From assembly GCF_042186555.1 (NCBI RefSeq), contig NC_133326.1:433191069-433255068 (forward strand): a stretch of DNA of 64,000 nt, given 5' to 3'. A program made the position numbers and the translations under genes. The notes below the pieces were generated by a model. The model did no database searches and was not told the DNA's origin. It worked only from the letters and a program-made list of their open reading frames with translations. This document shows, piece by piece, positions 45,746 through 57,317 of the stretch. How positions within the stretch are numbered: the first letter of the stretch is position 1; every line of letters starts with the position of its first letter. Source of the DNA: Aquarana catesbeiana (Eukaryota; Chordata; Amphibia; Anura; Ranidae).

Positions 45746-46480
45746 TGGCTTGACACGTGCAGCAGATAATGGACCAAGCCATCTGATCAGATCCAATTCT
45801 TCAGCAGCTGTAATGCCAAGATCACTGATTGCCGTTCTGATAGCACATTTCCAGCTTCCGTAGTTCTCAGGTTGGTTATCAAAACTTGTAAGACCAGTCT
45901 TTGTGAGCTCTCTGCAAAGTATGTACCTCACAAACTCTGATGTACCGATAACTGGAAATTGATGACTTGCTTGCAGCTTGCTCGGATGATCTGTGACGTA
46001 AGAAGGAAGGTTAGGCAGGCAGGAAATGCACTGGAGTGATTTTGCGTGCAGGAAGTTGCTGGAACCTCTTTAACTTGAAGCTGTGAAGGAGTCTCTATGT
46101 TAGGAGCACTGGAGACAATGGAGTGTACACTGCAGTAGCTTAGGACATAGTCTTTAGTGCGTTTGAGGGGATCTTCCATATCTGCTATGTTTAGATTGAT
46201 GCTGTCTTTCTCACTTGCACTGATAGCTTTCTCTAGGACCCTTAGTTTAGCCATAGCTGCATCATGTTTACACTGTTCGTTTAAGATTTCTATAGTTGCT
46301 CTTTGACGTGCTGTCTGAAGTACTGACTCTGTTTCCAACTCTGCTCTTTGACATGCTGTCTGTGCTTCCAACTCTGCTCTCTTTTTTGCATATGCAACCT
46401 GCACCTTGCTGGCTTCCGCTTCAGCGCGGCCACTAATAAGTTCCTCACTGTGTGTTGAGTATCTTGAACTATGGGATCTA

Positions 46481-47974
46481 CAACCCCTGGCAAAAATTAT
46501 GGAATCACCAGTCCCTGAGGATGTTCCTTCAGATGTTTATTGTTGTAGAAAAAAAGCAGATCACAGACATGGCCAAAAACTAAAGGCATTTCAAATGGCA
46601 ACTTTCTGGCTTTTAGAAACACTAAAAGAAATGAAGAAAAATAATTGTGGTGGCCAGTAACAGATTTATAGAACAAGCACAGGGAATAAATTATGGAATC
46701 ACTCAATTCTGAGGAAAAAATTATGGAATCGCCCTGTAAATTTTCATTACAAACACTAACACCTGCATCAGATTAAATCTGCTTGTTAGTATGTAGGTAA
46801 AGAGGGTAAATCATCACGCAGTGTTGCACAAGATGTTGGTTGTTCACAGTCGGCTGTGTCTAAAACATGGACCAAATACAAACAACATGGGAAGGTGGTT
46901 AAAGGCAAGCATACTGGTAGACCAAGGAAGACATCAAAGCGTCAAGACAGAAAACTTAAAGCAATATGCCTTGAAAACAGAAAAATGTACAACAAAACAA
47001 ATGAGGAATAAATGGGAGGAAACTGGAGTCAACATCTGTGACCGAACTGTAAGAAACTGCCTAAAGGAAATGGGTTTACATACAGAAAAGCTAAAAGAAA
47101 GCCATCTCTAACACCTAAACACAAAAAAACAAGGTTACAATGGGCTAAGGAAAGGCAATCGTGGACTGTGGATGATTGGATGAAAGTCATATTCAGTGAT
47201 GAGTCCCAAATCTGCAATGGGCAAGGTGATGATGCTGGAACTTTTGTTTGGTGCCGTTCCAATGGGATTTATGCAGACGACTGTCTGAAGAAAACATGCA
47301 AATTTCCACAGTAAATCATGATATGGGGCTGCATGTCAGGTAAAGGCACTGGGGAGATGGCTGTCATTAAATCTTCAATAAATGCACAGGTTTACATTGA
47401 AATTTTCGACACTTTTCTTATCCCATCTATTGAAAGGATGTTTGGGGATGATGAAATAATTTATCAAGATGATAATGCATCTTGCCATAGAGCAAAAACT
47501 GTGAAAAAATTCCTTGAAGAAAGACACATAAGGTCAATGTCATGGCTTGCAAACAGTCCAGATCTCAATCCAATTGAAAATCTGTGGTGGAAGTTAAAGA
47601 AAATGGTCCATGACAAGGCTCCAACCTGCAAAGATGATTTGGCAACAGCAATCAGAGAAGGCTGGAGCCAGATTGATGAAGAGTACTGTTTATCACTCAT
47701 TAAGTCAATGTCTCAGAGACTGCAAGCAGTTATAAAAGCCAGAGGTGATGCAACAAAGTACTAGTGATGTGTTGGAGTGTTATTTTGTTTGTTTTTCATG
47801 ATTCCATCATTTTTTCCTAACTAACTCTTTTAGTGTTTCTTAAAGCCAGAAAGTTGCCATTTGAAATGCCTTTAGTTTTTGGCCATGTCTGTGATCTGCT
47901 TTTTTTCTACAACAATAAACAACTGAAAGAACATCCTCAGGGACTGGTGATTCCATAATTTTTGCCAGGAGTTG
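46481..47974 (+). mobile_element. Tc1-like transposon in BEL gag
   Basis: 1494 bp with TIRs CAACCCCTGGCAAAAATTAT and, inverted, CAACTCCTGGCAAAAATTAT, extending over 40 bp; TA at 46479-46480 and 47975-47976. A different family from the CAGTGGGGACGG Tc1 copies. Confidence 0.92.
46821..47764 (+). pseudogene. Tc1-like transposase, nearly intact
   Basis: N-terminal helix-turn-helix region is frameshifted (46821-47111). The catalytic part reads VIFSDESQICNG (first Asp), then across one stop (TAA near 47312) WGCMSGKGTGEMA, YQDDNASCHRAK (second Asp) and SPDLNPIENLWW (Glu), a DD34E core, ending RGDATKY. Full length apart from one stop and frame changes near 46990-47115. Cleaves at TIR ends and inserts at TA. 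Confidence 0.88.
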
Positions 47975-48483
47975 TAGAAGACTTTTTAGCATGTCTGGAG
48001 GAAACAGATCTGTGAGATGCAGTGTCCTGTAGCAGCTCTATCTTTGCTTCTGCCTTTAATTTTGGTTTGTTGGATAAAACGGTCTTTTTCTAGATTGAGA
48101 ACCTTGAAGCTCTTTAATTCCTCCAGTAAACCTTCTGTGTTAATATTTTGTAAGACATTATTGAACTTGTCACTGGTAAACTGATAGAGCTCATATGAGG
48201 CAGAAAGTTGTTTAAAAGTGCCCACTAGTGTCAGTAGTTCACGTTCAACAGACACAGTATTAGATTCAGAAACAATCTTCTCCCAAAATAGTTTCAAGCT
48301 ATTTGACAATTCAGTTCTTAAAGCTTCATAATTCGCCATTACTTTCCAAGTTGATTTGACTGAGCGTTTGGGTAACTCAGTTGGCTCAGGACTGAAAGGA
48401 TTCATGAATCCTTTTGAATGTTCCGTTTAATGATGGATATTCATAGGTAGAAAAATGTTGGTGTTGTAAGCCACATGAAAAGA

Positions 48484-48631
48484 TGTTACAGCATGGTGGT
48501 ATACTGAGCAAATTAATCAGAGACAGGAAGAGGAGGAGAATATACAGAACTACGGTGGGGGAGAGAGTTCAGATAGACAGAAGGAACAGAGCTTAAAGAC
48601 ACAGACTAATGATAAATCACAAAGTGTAACA
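48484..48631 (-). repeat. Candidate BEL 5' LTR
   Basis: 148 bp with ends TGTTACA...TGTAACA (read on minus from 48631). Lies just upstream of gag, next to the Penelope ORF remnant. No second LTR remains for comparison and the primer-binding site is unclear, so the call is tentative. Confidence 0.4.
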
Positions 48632-48903
48632 CCCAACCCCCCTTCCCCCGTGATACCATCCTCCCCTTGGACAGCAGGGGGTTCTGTGGTTTAAAAATCC
48701 TCTTGGTGGTCTATTATATGATCCTCCCTGGGAATAATCATATTGATTATATGATATATTTTCTGAACTTCTAATATGCTGTTGTAAAATTTTCTCTGGG
48801 GTTCTAGAGTTGGTGCCTGACTCAGATTCTTTCCTTCGTTTCTGAAATTGCACCCGAGGAGCAATTTCTTTGATCTTTTTAAGGTTTCATTTCGGTGTAT
48901 CAA
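48632..48903 (-). pseudogene. Penelope-like ORF, N-terminal region (distal piece)
   Basis: On minus, continues 55797-56500 after removal of the L1: NETLKRSKKLLLGCNFRNEG-type and GGSYNRPPRGFLNHRTP-type sequence, Gly/Arg/Tyr-rich, plausible for the low-complexity N-terminal region of Neptune-type Penelope ORFs. Cut off by the BEL LTR at 48631. No RT motif survives between here and 35790. Confidence 0.5.
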
Positions 48904-49499
48904 TATTTATTTTTAAAAAATCTTTATTTAAGGATTGCAGGTTATACAAAAAGAAATGAAATCAAGCATGTCATCCAACCTCCTCCAATACTAAGCAATG
49001 ACAAGAACTCAAACATTTTTTGTACATAAATGAAGCAGCATTTCGGTTTCAACTATTACGTTAAATTAAAACAGGGAACTGTAGTTCAAAGTTGCTCCCA
49101 TTGTTTAATCTTGTAGTTTCACCAGAACAACAAGGGAAACCTCTAAACCAACAAAAACCATAGATATGACCAATGGGGAGAATCTCCCTTTAAAGGACTG
49201 AGTTAAACCGTTTTACTACTCATAGGTTATAGTTCTCAGCGTTGGAATAGCAGGAATAATACCAGACATTTTCCGCAATCCATGAGAGTTTTTCATTTAT
49301 GTGAAAAAATAAAGGTGTGAGAGGGTCAATGGGGGAAGGATAAGAAAAGAAAAAAATAACAAAAAGAAAAGAGAGGGAGAACCAGAAAAGGGCAGGTGGA
49401 AGGAAAGGAGGAGAGGGGTGTAGGGCCCTAGCAGGACCGACGACCCGATACTTTAATTTATCCTAAGACAGGGTACTCAGATGGAAGACTTATATTCAT

Positions 49500-52400
49500 C
49501 TGAAAATCGGAAGAGGTTCCAGTGTGTCCAGTGGGTGTTGTGTTCCTCCTCCCTTTCCCCCAGGGCAGCTGTGAGCTGTTCCATCCGCTGAATGTCGCAA
49601 ACCCTTACAAATCACTGTAACACTGTCGGTGGGGCCTGTTGCTTCTATGCACTGGGGAAACACGCTCTGGCTGCATTCAAGAGGTGTATCAAAAGAGATT
49701 TGCGATATCGCTTTCCGGACAACGGAGTCAGATTTAGAAATACTACTGCCGGGTTATCCTGGAGAGCGACGTCAGTGAGCTTGTGAATGATCTGTAGCAC
49801 TTGTCTCCAGAAAGGAGTCAGGACCAGGCACTCCCAGCAGATGTGCAGCAATGTGCCACTCTGCATGCCACATCGCCAACACAGTGGACTATGTCCTGGG
49901 AATATAGTCGCTAGCACAGTGGGGGTCCTGTACCAACGCGTCAAGATTTTATAGGTGATTTCTTGATACGTGCTACATAAGGAGAACTTGTGAGCAAAAG
50001 TAAGTATGCGATTCTTTTGATCCTCAGTGAACGTGGTGTTAAGGTCCCTCTCCCATTTCCTCAGGTACAGGGGGTCATGCTGGGATGTATCAGCAAGTAG
50101 AATGTTATATGAATAGGAAAGGGATTTCCATATAGGCTCATCTCCCAGGCACAATTCTTCAAAGGATGTCGGCTGTCTGTGAAAACCGCCGATTTCCGGG
50201 AGGGATTTGAGGAAATGAGTGAGTTGCAACAACTTCCATCTACCCAAGATGGAGAATCTAAACCCAGGGTATATGCTTGATGGGTCACACCACTCTGAGG
50301 GGCCCATAAAAGAAGAGGCTCTGGTTAGACTCTGGTCCTGTTGGAGCCGGAAGGATTTGTCAGAGATACCCGGTAAAAAATCTGGGTGACCTATTATAGG
50401 CGTTAAAGGCGAGGAAAAAACTGAGCGTATCCACCAGTTTAAAGTATCTATTAAGTTCCTGCAAGGTGGGTTCAATTAGTGGGTGCGGAGGGGAGAATCT
50501 GGAGAAACTAATTCCACTCCAAGGCAGGCCTTCAAGGGGAAATGGAACCCATTCTTGTTCCAGACGGACCCATAGTTTATGGGGCAGGTGTCTGCACCAG
50601 TCCACCACTCTATTCATGTGTACAGGGCTGGATTGGAGAGGCCAACCCCTCCTCTGAGTTTTGGTCTCTGTAATAAGGATCTTCTGAGATGCGGAGGCTT
50701 GCCCTGCCATATATACCTAATGAAGGTTGTGCGTAATGTACTAAAGAAGGTCTGTGGTATTCTAATTGGTAGCGCTTGTAAGAGGTAATGCAACCTCGGC
50801 ATGATACTCATCTTTAAAACATTGCATCTACCAAACCATGAAACTGCCAGGTTCTTCCATCTCTCTAGATCTGAGGAGAAGACATTCAGTAGTGGCTGAA
50901 AGTGATTTGGGTTAGAAGGGATCTTAGTACCTAAATATTGGATGGCCTGGGGAGCCCACCGGAAGGCAAAGTTGCTACAGAGGCGGGCCTGTGAGCTAGG
51001 AGAAAGGGAGACGTTAAGCGATTCTGATTTTTGCAGATTCATTTTGAAATCTGATAGGTCACTATATTGGCGTATTGCCGATAGGAGGACCAGTAGAGAG
51101 GTATGTGGCTCTGAAATGTAAAACAGGTCGTCTGCGTAAGCAACAATTTTATGATGGTATATGCTTGTTTCCAGTCAGGGTTAAGCCTAATATGTTATTA
51201 ATATATAATATTATACTTATAAACAGAAGCGGGGAGAGCAGACACCCCTGCCTCCTGCCATTGCTTATCTTGAAGGGGTTGGAGGCTATCCCGTTCACTT
51301 TAACCGAGGCAGTAGCAGACGAATAAATGGCAGATATCCATGACAATATAGAAGTCTGCTTACCAAGGCGTCACAAGGTGGCCAAAAGGAAAGTCCAACT
51401 CACTCTGTCAAACGCCTTTTTGTCATCTGTGGACAACAGGATTAGTGGGATATTAAGGTATTTGGCCCTTGCCACCACGTCGATCATACTCGCAGTGTTG
51501 TCCCTCGCCTCTCTGTTAGAGATAAAACTGACCTGATCCAGGGGGATTATGCGTTGGAGGACAGGCCCTAGTCATTCGGCCAGGATTTTTGTGAACAGTT
51601 TAAGATCACAATTAAGTAAATAGATAGGCCTGTACCTCGAACAGAGAAGTGGGTCCTTCTCAGATTTAGAGATAACAGAGATGCTGGCCTGCAAGAGGTC
51701 CGGAGGTATGGCGTGGTTGTCCAGTATTGCGTTAAAGGCTGTGACAAAATGAGTCACTAGCTGGGCTTGGAATGTTTTGTAATAAGGGATTGTAAAGCCG
51801 TCAGGACCGGGTGCTTTCCCTCTAGGAGTCCCTGCCAAGGCACTCATGAATTCATCTGTAGATATGGGCTGCGAGAGTAATTCCACCTCGTTCTTGTTAA
51901 GAGAAGGCAGACTCGCCTCCGCGAGGTAAGTCTCAATTGCTTCCAATCTGTCTTGTGGCTGGTCTCCCGATGGGCGAGAATGCAAGTTATAAAGAGCTTC
52001 AGTACGGACAGATTCCGCCATCTCTGCGGAGTCATGAATTTTGGTTCCCGTGGGGGTAGATAGGGCAGGTATGTAGGATACATTGCGCTGGGTTCATATG
52101 GTGTTCACCAGCGATCTACTACATTTGTCTCCGTATTCGTAAAAGGATCTGCGTGCCCGCAATAGCCTGTTCTTAGATTTAAATAGGGAATATTCCCTAA
52201 TTTGCTCTCGGAAGACAGTCACCTCTGCCTCCATTGCCCTATATGGGTGGGATTTATGGCGTTTTTCGCAGTCCTGTAGCTTTGAGAGCAACTTGGACAG
52301 TGTTTTCGCCCTGGCCGCTTTAAGTCTGTACCCATGCTTGATAAGTATTCATCTAATGTAGCACTTATGTGCAGCCCAAATAGAGAGAGGATTAGTGACC

Positions 52401-52790
52401 GACTCTCTATTGCTCTCAAAGAACTGGCCCAGTTCGTGTAAGATGTCCGTTTTAACTTCAGAGTCTTGGATAAAAGACTTGTTTAGTCGCCATGTATTTG
52501 ATCTAGGTGCCACGTGGTGAGGGGCTAACACAATGGAGGTCTATTACCTGCCATGGTACAGTTTTGGCTAGGAGGATACATGTGCCCTTTGATTTGGTGG
52601 TGGGCGATGCACTGTGATACGGTACCGGGAAATGTTTGTTATAAAGTTTTGGGATCTATTCTGCTCGGAAATGAGTCTCCTGTAAGAAAACTACTTGGGG
52701 TCTTTGCCTCCAGAACTCAGCTAGACAACTGGACCGTTTTTCTGGGATGTTCAAGCCTTTTACGTTCCAGGATACAAATTTTAGTGACAT
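49500..52790 (-). pseudogene. L1 ORF2, endonuclease-deleted and frameshifted
   Basis: Starts MSLKFVSWNVKGLNIPEKR with FLQETHF, the first part of the endonuclease. Around 52520-52545 it jumps to RSNTWRLNKSFIQD, the segment that normally follows the endonuclease, so most of the nuclease (roughly 170 residues) is gone. RT motifs follow: GTPRGKAPGPDGFTIPYYKT (51800), a YRPIYLLNCDLKLF block (51600), VAYADDLFYI (about 51125) and KIPSNPNHF. The C-terminal part includes CWRCGMQSGTLLHICWECL (49850). Frameshifts near 52290, 51560, 51100, 50600 and 50430. Confidence 0.88.
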
Positions 52791-52942
52791 TTTTAGTGGA
52801 GTGGGGTCGGGTCGCTGGGCCCTGCCAGAACCCAAAAAGGAAGGTAGCGTGGGAATGGGGGAGGGATAAGTAAGGGGGAAATGGGGTATGGCTGGAGAAA
52901 CTGCCCAAGATACAGCACCTCATCCCAAAATATCAAATTTTG

Positions 52943-53070
52943 AAGTGTATAGGTCTGGAGGGATTATAGCGGTGCCAAAAAGAAAAAAATATATATAAAT
53001 AGGTAAACATTTACCTATTTATATTTTTTTCTTTTTGGCACCGCTATAATCCCTCCAGACCTATACACTT
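52943..53070. repeat. Near-perfect 128-bp hairpin in L1 copy 2
   Basis: Arms 52943-53007 and 53010-53070 are inverse copies (AAGTGTATAGGTCTGGAGGG ...), differing only by a TATA insertion, with a two-base centre. Lies in the inter-ORF region just upstream of ORF2. Confidence 0.9.
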
Positions 53071-53310
53071 AAAAAATTGGATAAGTAAGGGGAGCTAGGG
53101 TGAGGAAAGGAAAGGGCCGGGAAAAAGTAGGATAAAGAAAGTAGGGGGAGAGTAAGAAGGGTGGGAAAAAACTAAATCTCCAAACGGAGGACTACTGCCT
53201 GGTTGGGCAGTTATGGCCTAGTGGGGGAAGAAGTAAGACACTTCAGAGTTTGGGCCCTTATGGTGCAGAACCCCCTCAGCGGCCTAAGGCAGCCTCAAAG
53301 GAAGCCGCAT

Positions 53311-53886
53311 TGTTATGGTAAGCTTCTCTGTTATAAAAAATAGTTCAAAAACGAAAGTGCAGAATAGAAAATGAACATTTAACTTTGCAAGAGTACCAGA
53401 GTGGCAACAGAGGTGTAACCTTCTCAAGTAACATAATAACACAACTCTAATACCATTATTTAGCATAACTGCACATTCCCTGAGGGCCAAAGCCTAATGA
53501 GAATGAATCAAAGCTGCTACAGTCCCGTCTGGGATTTCCCTTGGGCCCCTATACAGGATATGAAAGAAGGAATTTTTATACTTTTGCACTTAAAAATTTT
53601 ACACTTTAACACCTCCGTCTGCAAGCCATCCTGTTATGGTAAGCTTCCTATTAAGAATTAACTCACAAACGAGAGTACACAATAAAAAAAAAAAAAAAAT
53701 GAACAGTTAACTTTTCCAGAATACCGGAGTGGCAATCGAGTTGCAACCTTCTCAACTAACAGCATAACACAACTCTATTACCATTATTTAGTTAGGCTGC
53801 ACATTCCCCGAGGGCCAAATCCCAGTGAGAATGGGTCAAAGCTGCCACAGACCCATCTGGGATTGCCTTTGGGCCCCTACACGGGG
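53311..53886. repeat. Tandem duplication in L1 inter-ORF region
   Basis: 53311-53565 and 53632-53886 are about 75-80% similar, at a period of about 322 bp (shared words: TGTTATGGTAAGCTTC, CATAACACAACTCTA, TTTGGGCCCCTA). Confidence 0.8.
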
Positions 53887-54355
53887 TGTGAGGGGGAAAA
53901 AAAAAAAAAAGGAAAGGGAGGTGGGGGGGGGGGGTGGGAAAGGAGGAGGAGATAAAATAAAAAAAGATTAAAATTAAAATGGGGGACCTCAAATGAGGCT
54001 CTATACGGTGCCCTATCTCCAGCCTGTAGTAGAAGGTTCAGTAGGAACTGATTAATCTCAAAGCCAACCAACCCATGAGACCAGTGGGCAAGTTTGTGAC
54101 ATTTCTTCTACACTGAGTAATACAGTTCCAGATTGGGAACATCAGGGGTTGATCTCAGAGTCTGACGATCTCAGGGGCTCGTTGCTCCCAGATCTGGAGA
54201 GCCAGGGGCCAACTCTAATATGAATCTCTAATCCTGTGAGTCAGTGGAAAATGAGGCAGCTGAAACGTTACAGTGCTGTGTAACACTTACATGTAAAGGA
54301 AGGCACAGAAGTCTCGGGCAGTCTATTACCTCAAAGCAGTTCTAGCCTAAAAGGC

Positions 54356-55481
54356 TTATGGCTCATTGTCCTGAGGAGCCTGTGGTCTTCTGCGTTGGGT
54401 CCGGCGGTTGCGCCGGGATTGTTGAGGTCTAGCTGGAGGGTTTTCTGTAGGATTCGTGTTGCCAGAAGGCAGGACAAACGCCAGCCAGTTGGGTAGTGAA
54501 ACTGGTGGCAACCCAAGGGATCCGAGAAAAGCAGAAACTTCCATGGGGTGGCGGAGGGTATATGAGCGGCCTCTGCGTGCAATCAAGTGGAAAGGGTGTG
54601 CCCACTCGTAGGTGATCCCCTGCTCATTGAATTTCTCAAGCAGTGGCCTCATGCAGCGGTGCATCTGGAGGGTCCTCTTGGAAACATCTGGCAGAAGGGT
54701 GGTCTGAGCACCATCAAAATCAATATGCCCTCTGCACCAGGCTCTCTGAAGAATGTCCTCTTTGATAGAGTAACTGTGAAGACAACAAAGGACATCTCTG
54801 GGTCTGTCTTCCGTGGAACCCCCTGGGACCAAAGGTTCAATGGATTCTGTCTATTGCAATGGGTGTCTCTGGCTGACACTCCAGGCCATCATTAAATATG
54901 GTGGTGACAGCCATCTTAAGGTCAGCCTGTCTGGTGGCCTCTGGCAAGCTGCAAATTCTGATATTGCGCCTGCAGTTACGATTTTCCAGATCATCTATTA
55001 GTAGCTGTAACTGAGCAAACTGGTCTGAGAATTCCTCATGCGTGACTTGCAGGTCAGAGACATCCTGGCAGAGGGCTGAGGTGCTAGTTTCCAATGAGGA
55101 GACTCTGGCGGTCATTTCTGAGACGTCTCGTTTGATCCCTGCTATTTCTCTGTGAAGGGCTGTTTCCATTCTGGTAGCCACTAAGTCTAAGTCATCTCTG
55201 GTAGGTAGCTTTTGGAACAGAGCCCATAAAGCCTGATCTGTACAGAGCACAGTAGAGGGTTCATGTTGAGGCATAGCCAGTGGAGCGGTAAACATTGTGG
55301 CTTGTGACCGCTGCATGGGGGACAGAGGTACGCTTGATAAGAAGTGCTGAGAGGACTGAGTAACCCCATGGAGCCCACTGCATGGAGCCGCTGTGTTCTC
55401 CCTCAGGACTGTCAAACAATACCAGGGACAGTGAGCGGGAAGGCAGGGAGAGAGGTCGCTAGGTGGGGAGAATGGAGGCAT
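54356..55481 (-). pseudogene. L1 ORF1 protein, one frameshift (copy 2)
   Basis: N-terminal part (54837-55481) has a coiled coil (residues about 95-170) and DDLENRNCRRNIRICSLPE, the RRM-like domain start; the second part (54356-54832) continues with ILQRAWCRGHIDFDGAQTTL and the C-terminal domain, ending in an Arg-rich tail (QQSRRNRRTQRRRPQ). A frame change near 54835 separates them. Same role as the ORF1 protein at 6006-7196 but a different subfamily. Confidence 0.85.
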
Positions 55482-55796
55482 GTCATTACCTCACTCATGT
55501 CCCTCCTCTCCTCCCGCAGGCGAGCCAGGTTCAGACCTCGCCCCTGAAGCCGGCCCCTTCTTGGCTTGATCCAAAGTGGAGGCCGGTGGCTGTATCGGCA
55601 CCGGAAACCTCTCTATTCAAGCGGCGGAGACCACAGGTCGGTAGGGTCCCTTCCTCGGGTATGTGGGCAGGTCTGAGAAGCAGAAATATGGGGTAATTCT
55701 GCGTGGGTGAGCCGTTAAAGAGCCGCTAACCGGGAGCCCAGGGAAGATGCGTACTCACTCTTCCATGCCCGAGACCACTCCCCTGTATCAATATTT

Positions 55797-56510
55797 CTAA
55801 AATTATCTTTGTTCACTACTTCCCTCACTGGGGTTGAATCTTAAGACTCAAAACCTTCTGAAGGCAAATAGTCTTGCCATTTTATAGATTTTATTATTTT
55901 ATAGTCTTCAAAATCTCTCTGATGTTTTTTAATTTTCCTATTTTTAGTTTCTTTAGCAATCTTTGAGCTGTATTCTTGGACCATCTTGCATTTATCAATA
56001 TATTCATTAGTGTTAGCTTAAGGGGCCAGAAGTTATTTTATACTGGATTCTACTTTCCTAAGTTTAATCTGTCTCCTTTTAATGATTAATTCCAATAATT
56101 TTGCTTCACTTCAATTAAAAATGTGAACCATTCCTCATCTAGATCTTTATCTAAAAGTCTATCATTGGCTGAAATATCATACTGTAATCTTCTCTTTTCC
56201 TTAATGTATAGTTCTAATGTATTAATGGCCCACCAAATTTTTATCTGTTTTTACATTAGATATCTTAGCTGTTTGAAATTGGTCTCCAGGTCTATGCCTG
56301 TTCTCTCCTTGGTGGAACCGAATACTTCATTTATATCAATCATTCTTTTATCCATATATCCAAAGATGTCCATGGCTGCCATTCAACACCCCACTCAAAG
56401 GTTCAAAATCACACAACAAAAAAGAGGAATCCGTGCCACAGAACTACCTGGACAATTGTGGATCCCAATTGAGAAAGCTGCTGCTCAGTCCTAGTAAAAT
56501 ACTAGTAGAT
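55797..56510 (-). pseudogene. Penelope-like ORF, N-terminal region (proximal piece)
   Basis: Minus-strand reading with several stops: IDINEVFGSTKERTGIDLET, then ELYIKEKRRLQYDISANDRL, DLDEEWFTFLIEVKQNYW and KIKKHQRDFEDY. Highly charged, helical, without a catalytic domain; consistent in position with the N-terminal part of a Penelope ORF, immediately downstream of the 5' terminal segment. Assignment rests mainly on context. Confidence 0.5.
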
Positions 56511-57317
56511 AATGCAATAAATAAGTTTGCAGCGCAAACCTCCGAAATCACAATTGTGTTAACAATTTGTACCAAATATATATTGATTCTAAAAAAGATG
56601 GACTTTATATGAATAAAAAATCTCAGCCCTTTACTGAAAACAATCTACCCCACCTCTTTTATGTGGAATAACTTAAATATTCATAATATGCAAAATCGAG
56701 TGACACTAAGAATCATCTATATAATAATCTAAATAAAGTGCTTATTCACTGAATATATGTCTGTAATAACGCAACATTCAATGTGTTGAAAACAATACTC
56801 TTAAATCTGTAGACAATAGTGTGTGTGAATTTATTTTTTAAATACAAAAAACTATTATTTCTATGTGATAAACCAAATAATACATAATAAAAAATGTATA
56901 AAAAAAAGACTGAATTTATATACATCTAATCTTTAAACTGTGCAAGACCATATACAGTGGGGACGGAAAGTATATTGCAGCCATTTGCTAAAATCATTTA
57001 AGTTCATTTTTTTCCTCAGTAATGTACACACAGCACCCCATATTGACAGAAAAACACAGAATTGTTGACATTTTTGCAGATTTATTAAAAAAGAAAAACT
57101 GAAATATCACATGGTGCTAAGTATTCAGACCCTTTGCTCAGTATTTAGTAGAAGCACCCTTTTGATCTAATACAGCCATGAGTCTTTTTGGGAAAGATGC
57201 AACAAGTATTTCACACACCTGGATTTGGGGGATCCTCTGCCATTCCTCCTTGCATATCTTCTCCAGTTCTGTCAGGTTGGATGGTAAACGTTGGTGGACA
57301 GCCATTTTTAGGTCTCT

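Larger units (their letters stand above)
44450..48405 (-). pseudogene. BEL/Pao gag, fragmented
   Basis: Read in pieces from high to low coordinates. 48405-47986 (MNPFSPEPTELPKRS...) is N-terminal. 46480-45928 is a helical Lys/Glu/Arg-rich segment (AYAKKRAELEAQTACQR). 45931-45746 has LTSFDNQPENYGSWK, the DUF1759-like start (L..FDG.P..Y..W). 45130-44960 encodes HPTAGLTAAWDQLEQSYGSP and ALFMHLETFPRI, typical of BEL gag. Near 44500-44400 are zinc-knuckle remnants (CRCCASTEHFAKDC; KCIACGSEKHVQALHP). Interrupted by the Tc1-like element and the TTAA MITE, with several frameshifts. Confidence 0.75.
42257..48631 (-). mobile_element. BEL/Pao LTR retrotransposon, truncated, with three nested elements
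   Basis: On the minus strand: candidate 5' LTR (48484-48631), gag, zinc knuckles, aspartic protease and the first half of RT, stopping at 42264 soon after the YVDD box. RNase H, integrase and the 3' LTR are missing. Nested within it are a TA-flanked MITE (43429-43847), a TTAA MITE (45133-45745) and a Tc1-like transposon (46481-47974). Inserted into the Penelope ORF at 48632. Confidence 0.82.
48909..55783 (-). mobile_element. Near full-length L1, copy 2
   Basis: 6.9 kb, antisense, flanked by the 13-bp duplication TGTATCAATATTT (48896-48908 and 55784-55796). The 3' end shows an A-rich tail (T-rich on plus at 48911). Contains ORF1 (54356-55481), a long inter-ORF region with a tandem duplication and a hairpin, and ORF2 (about 49500-52790) with a deleted endonuclease core. 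Inserted in the Penelope N-terminal region. Confidence 0.9.
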
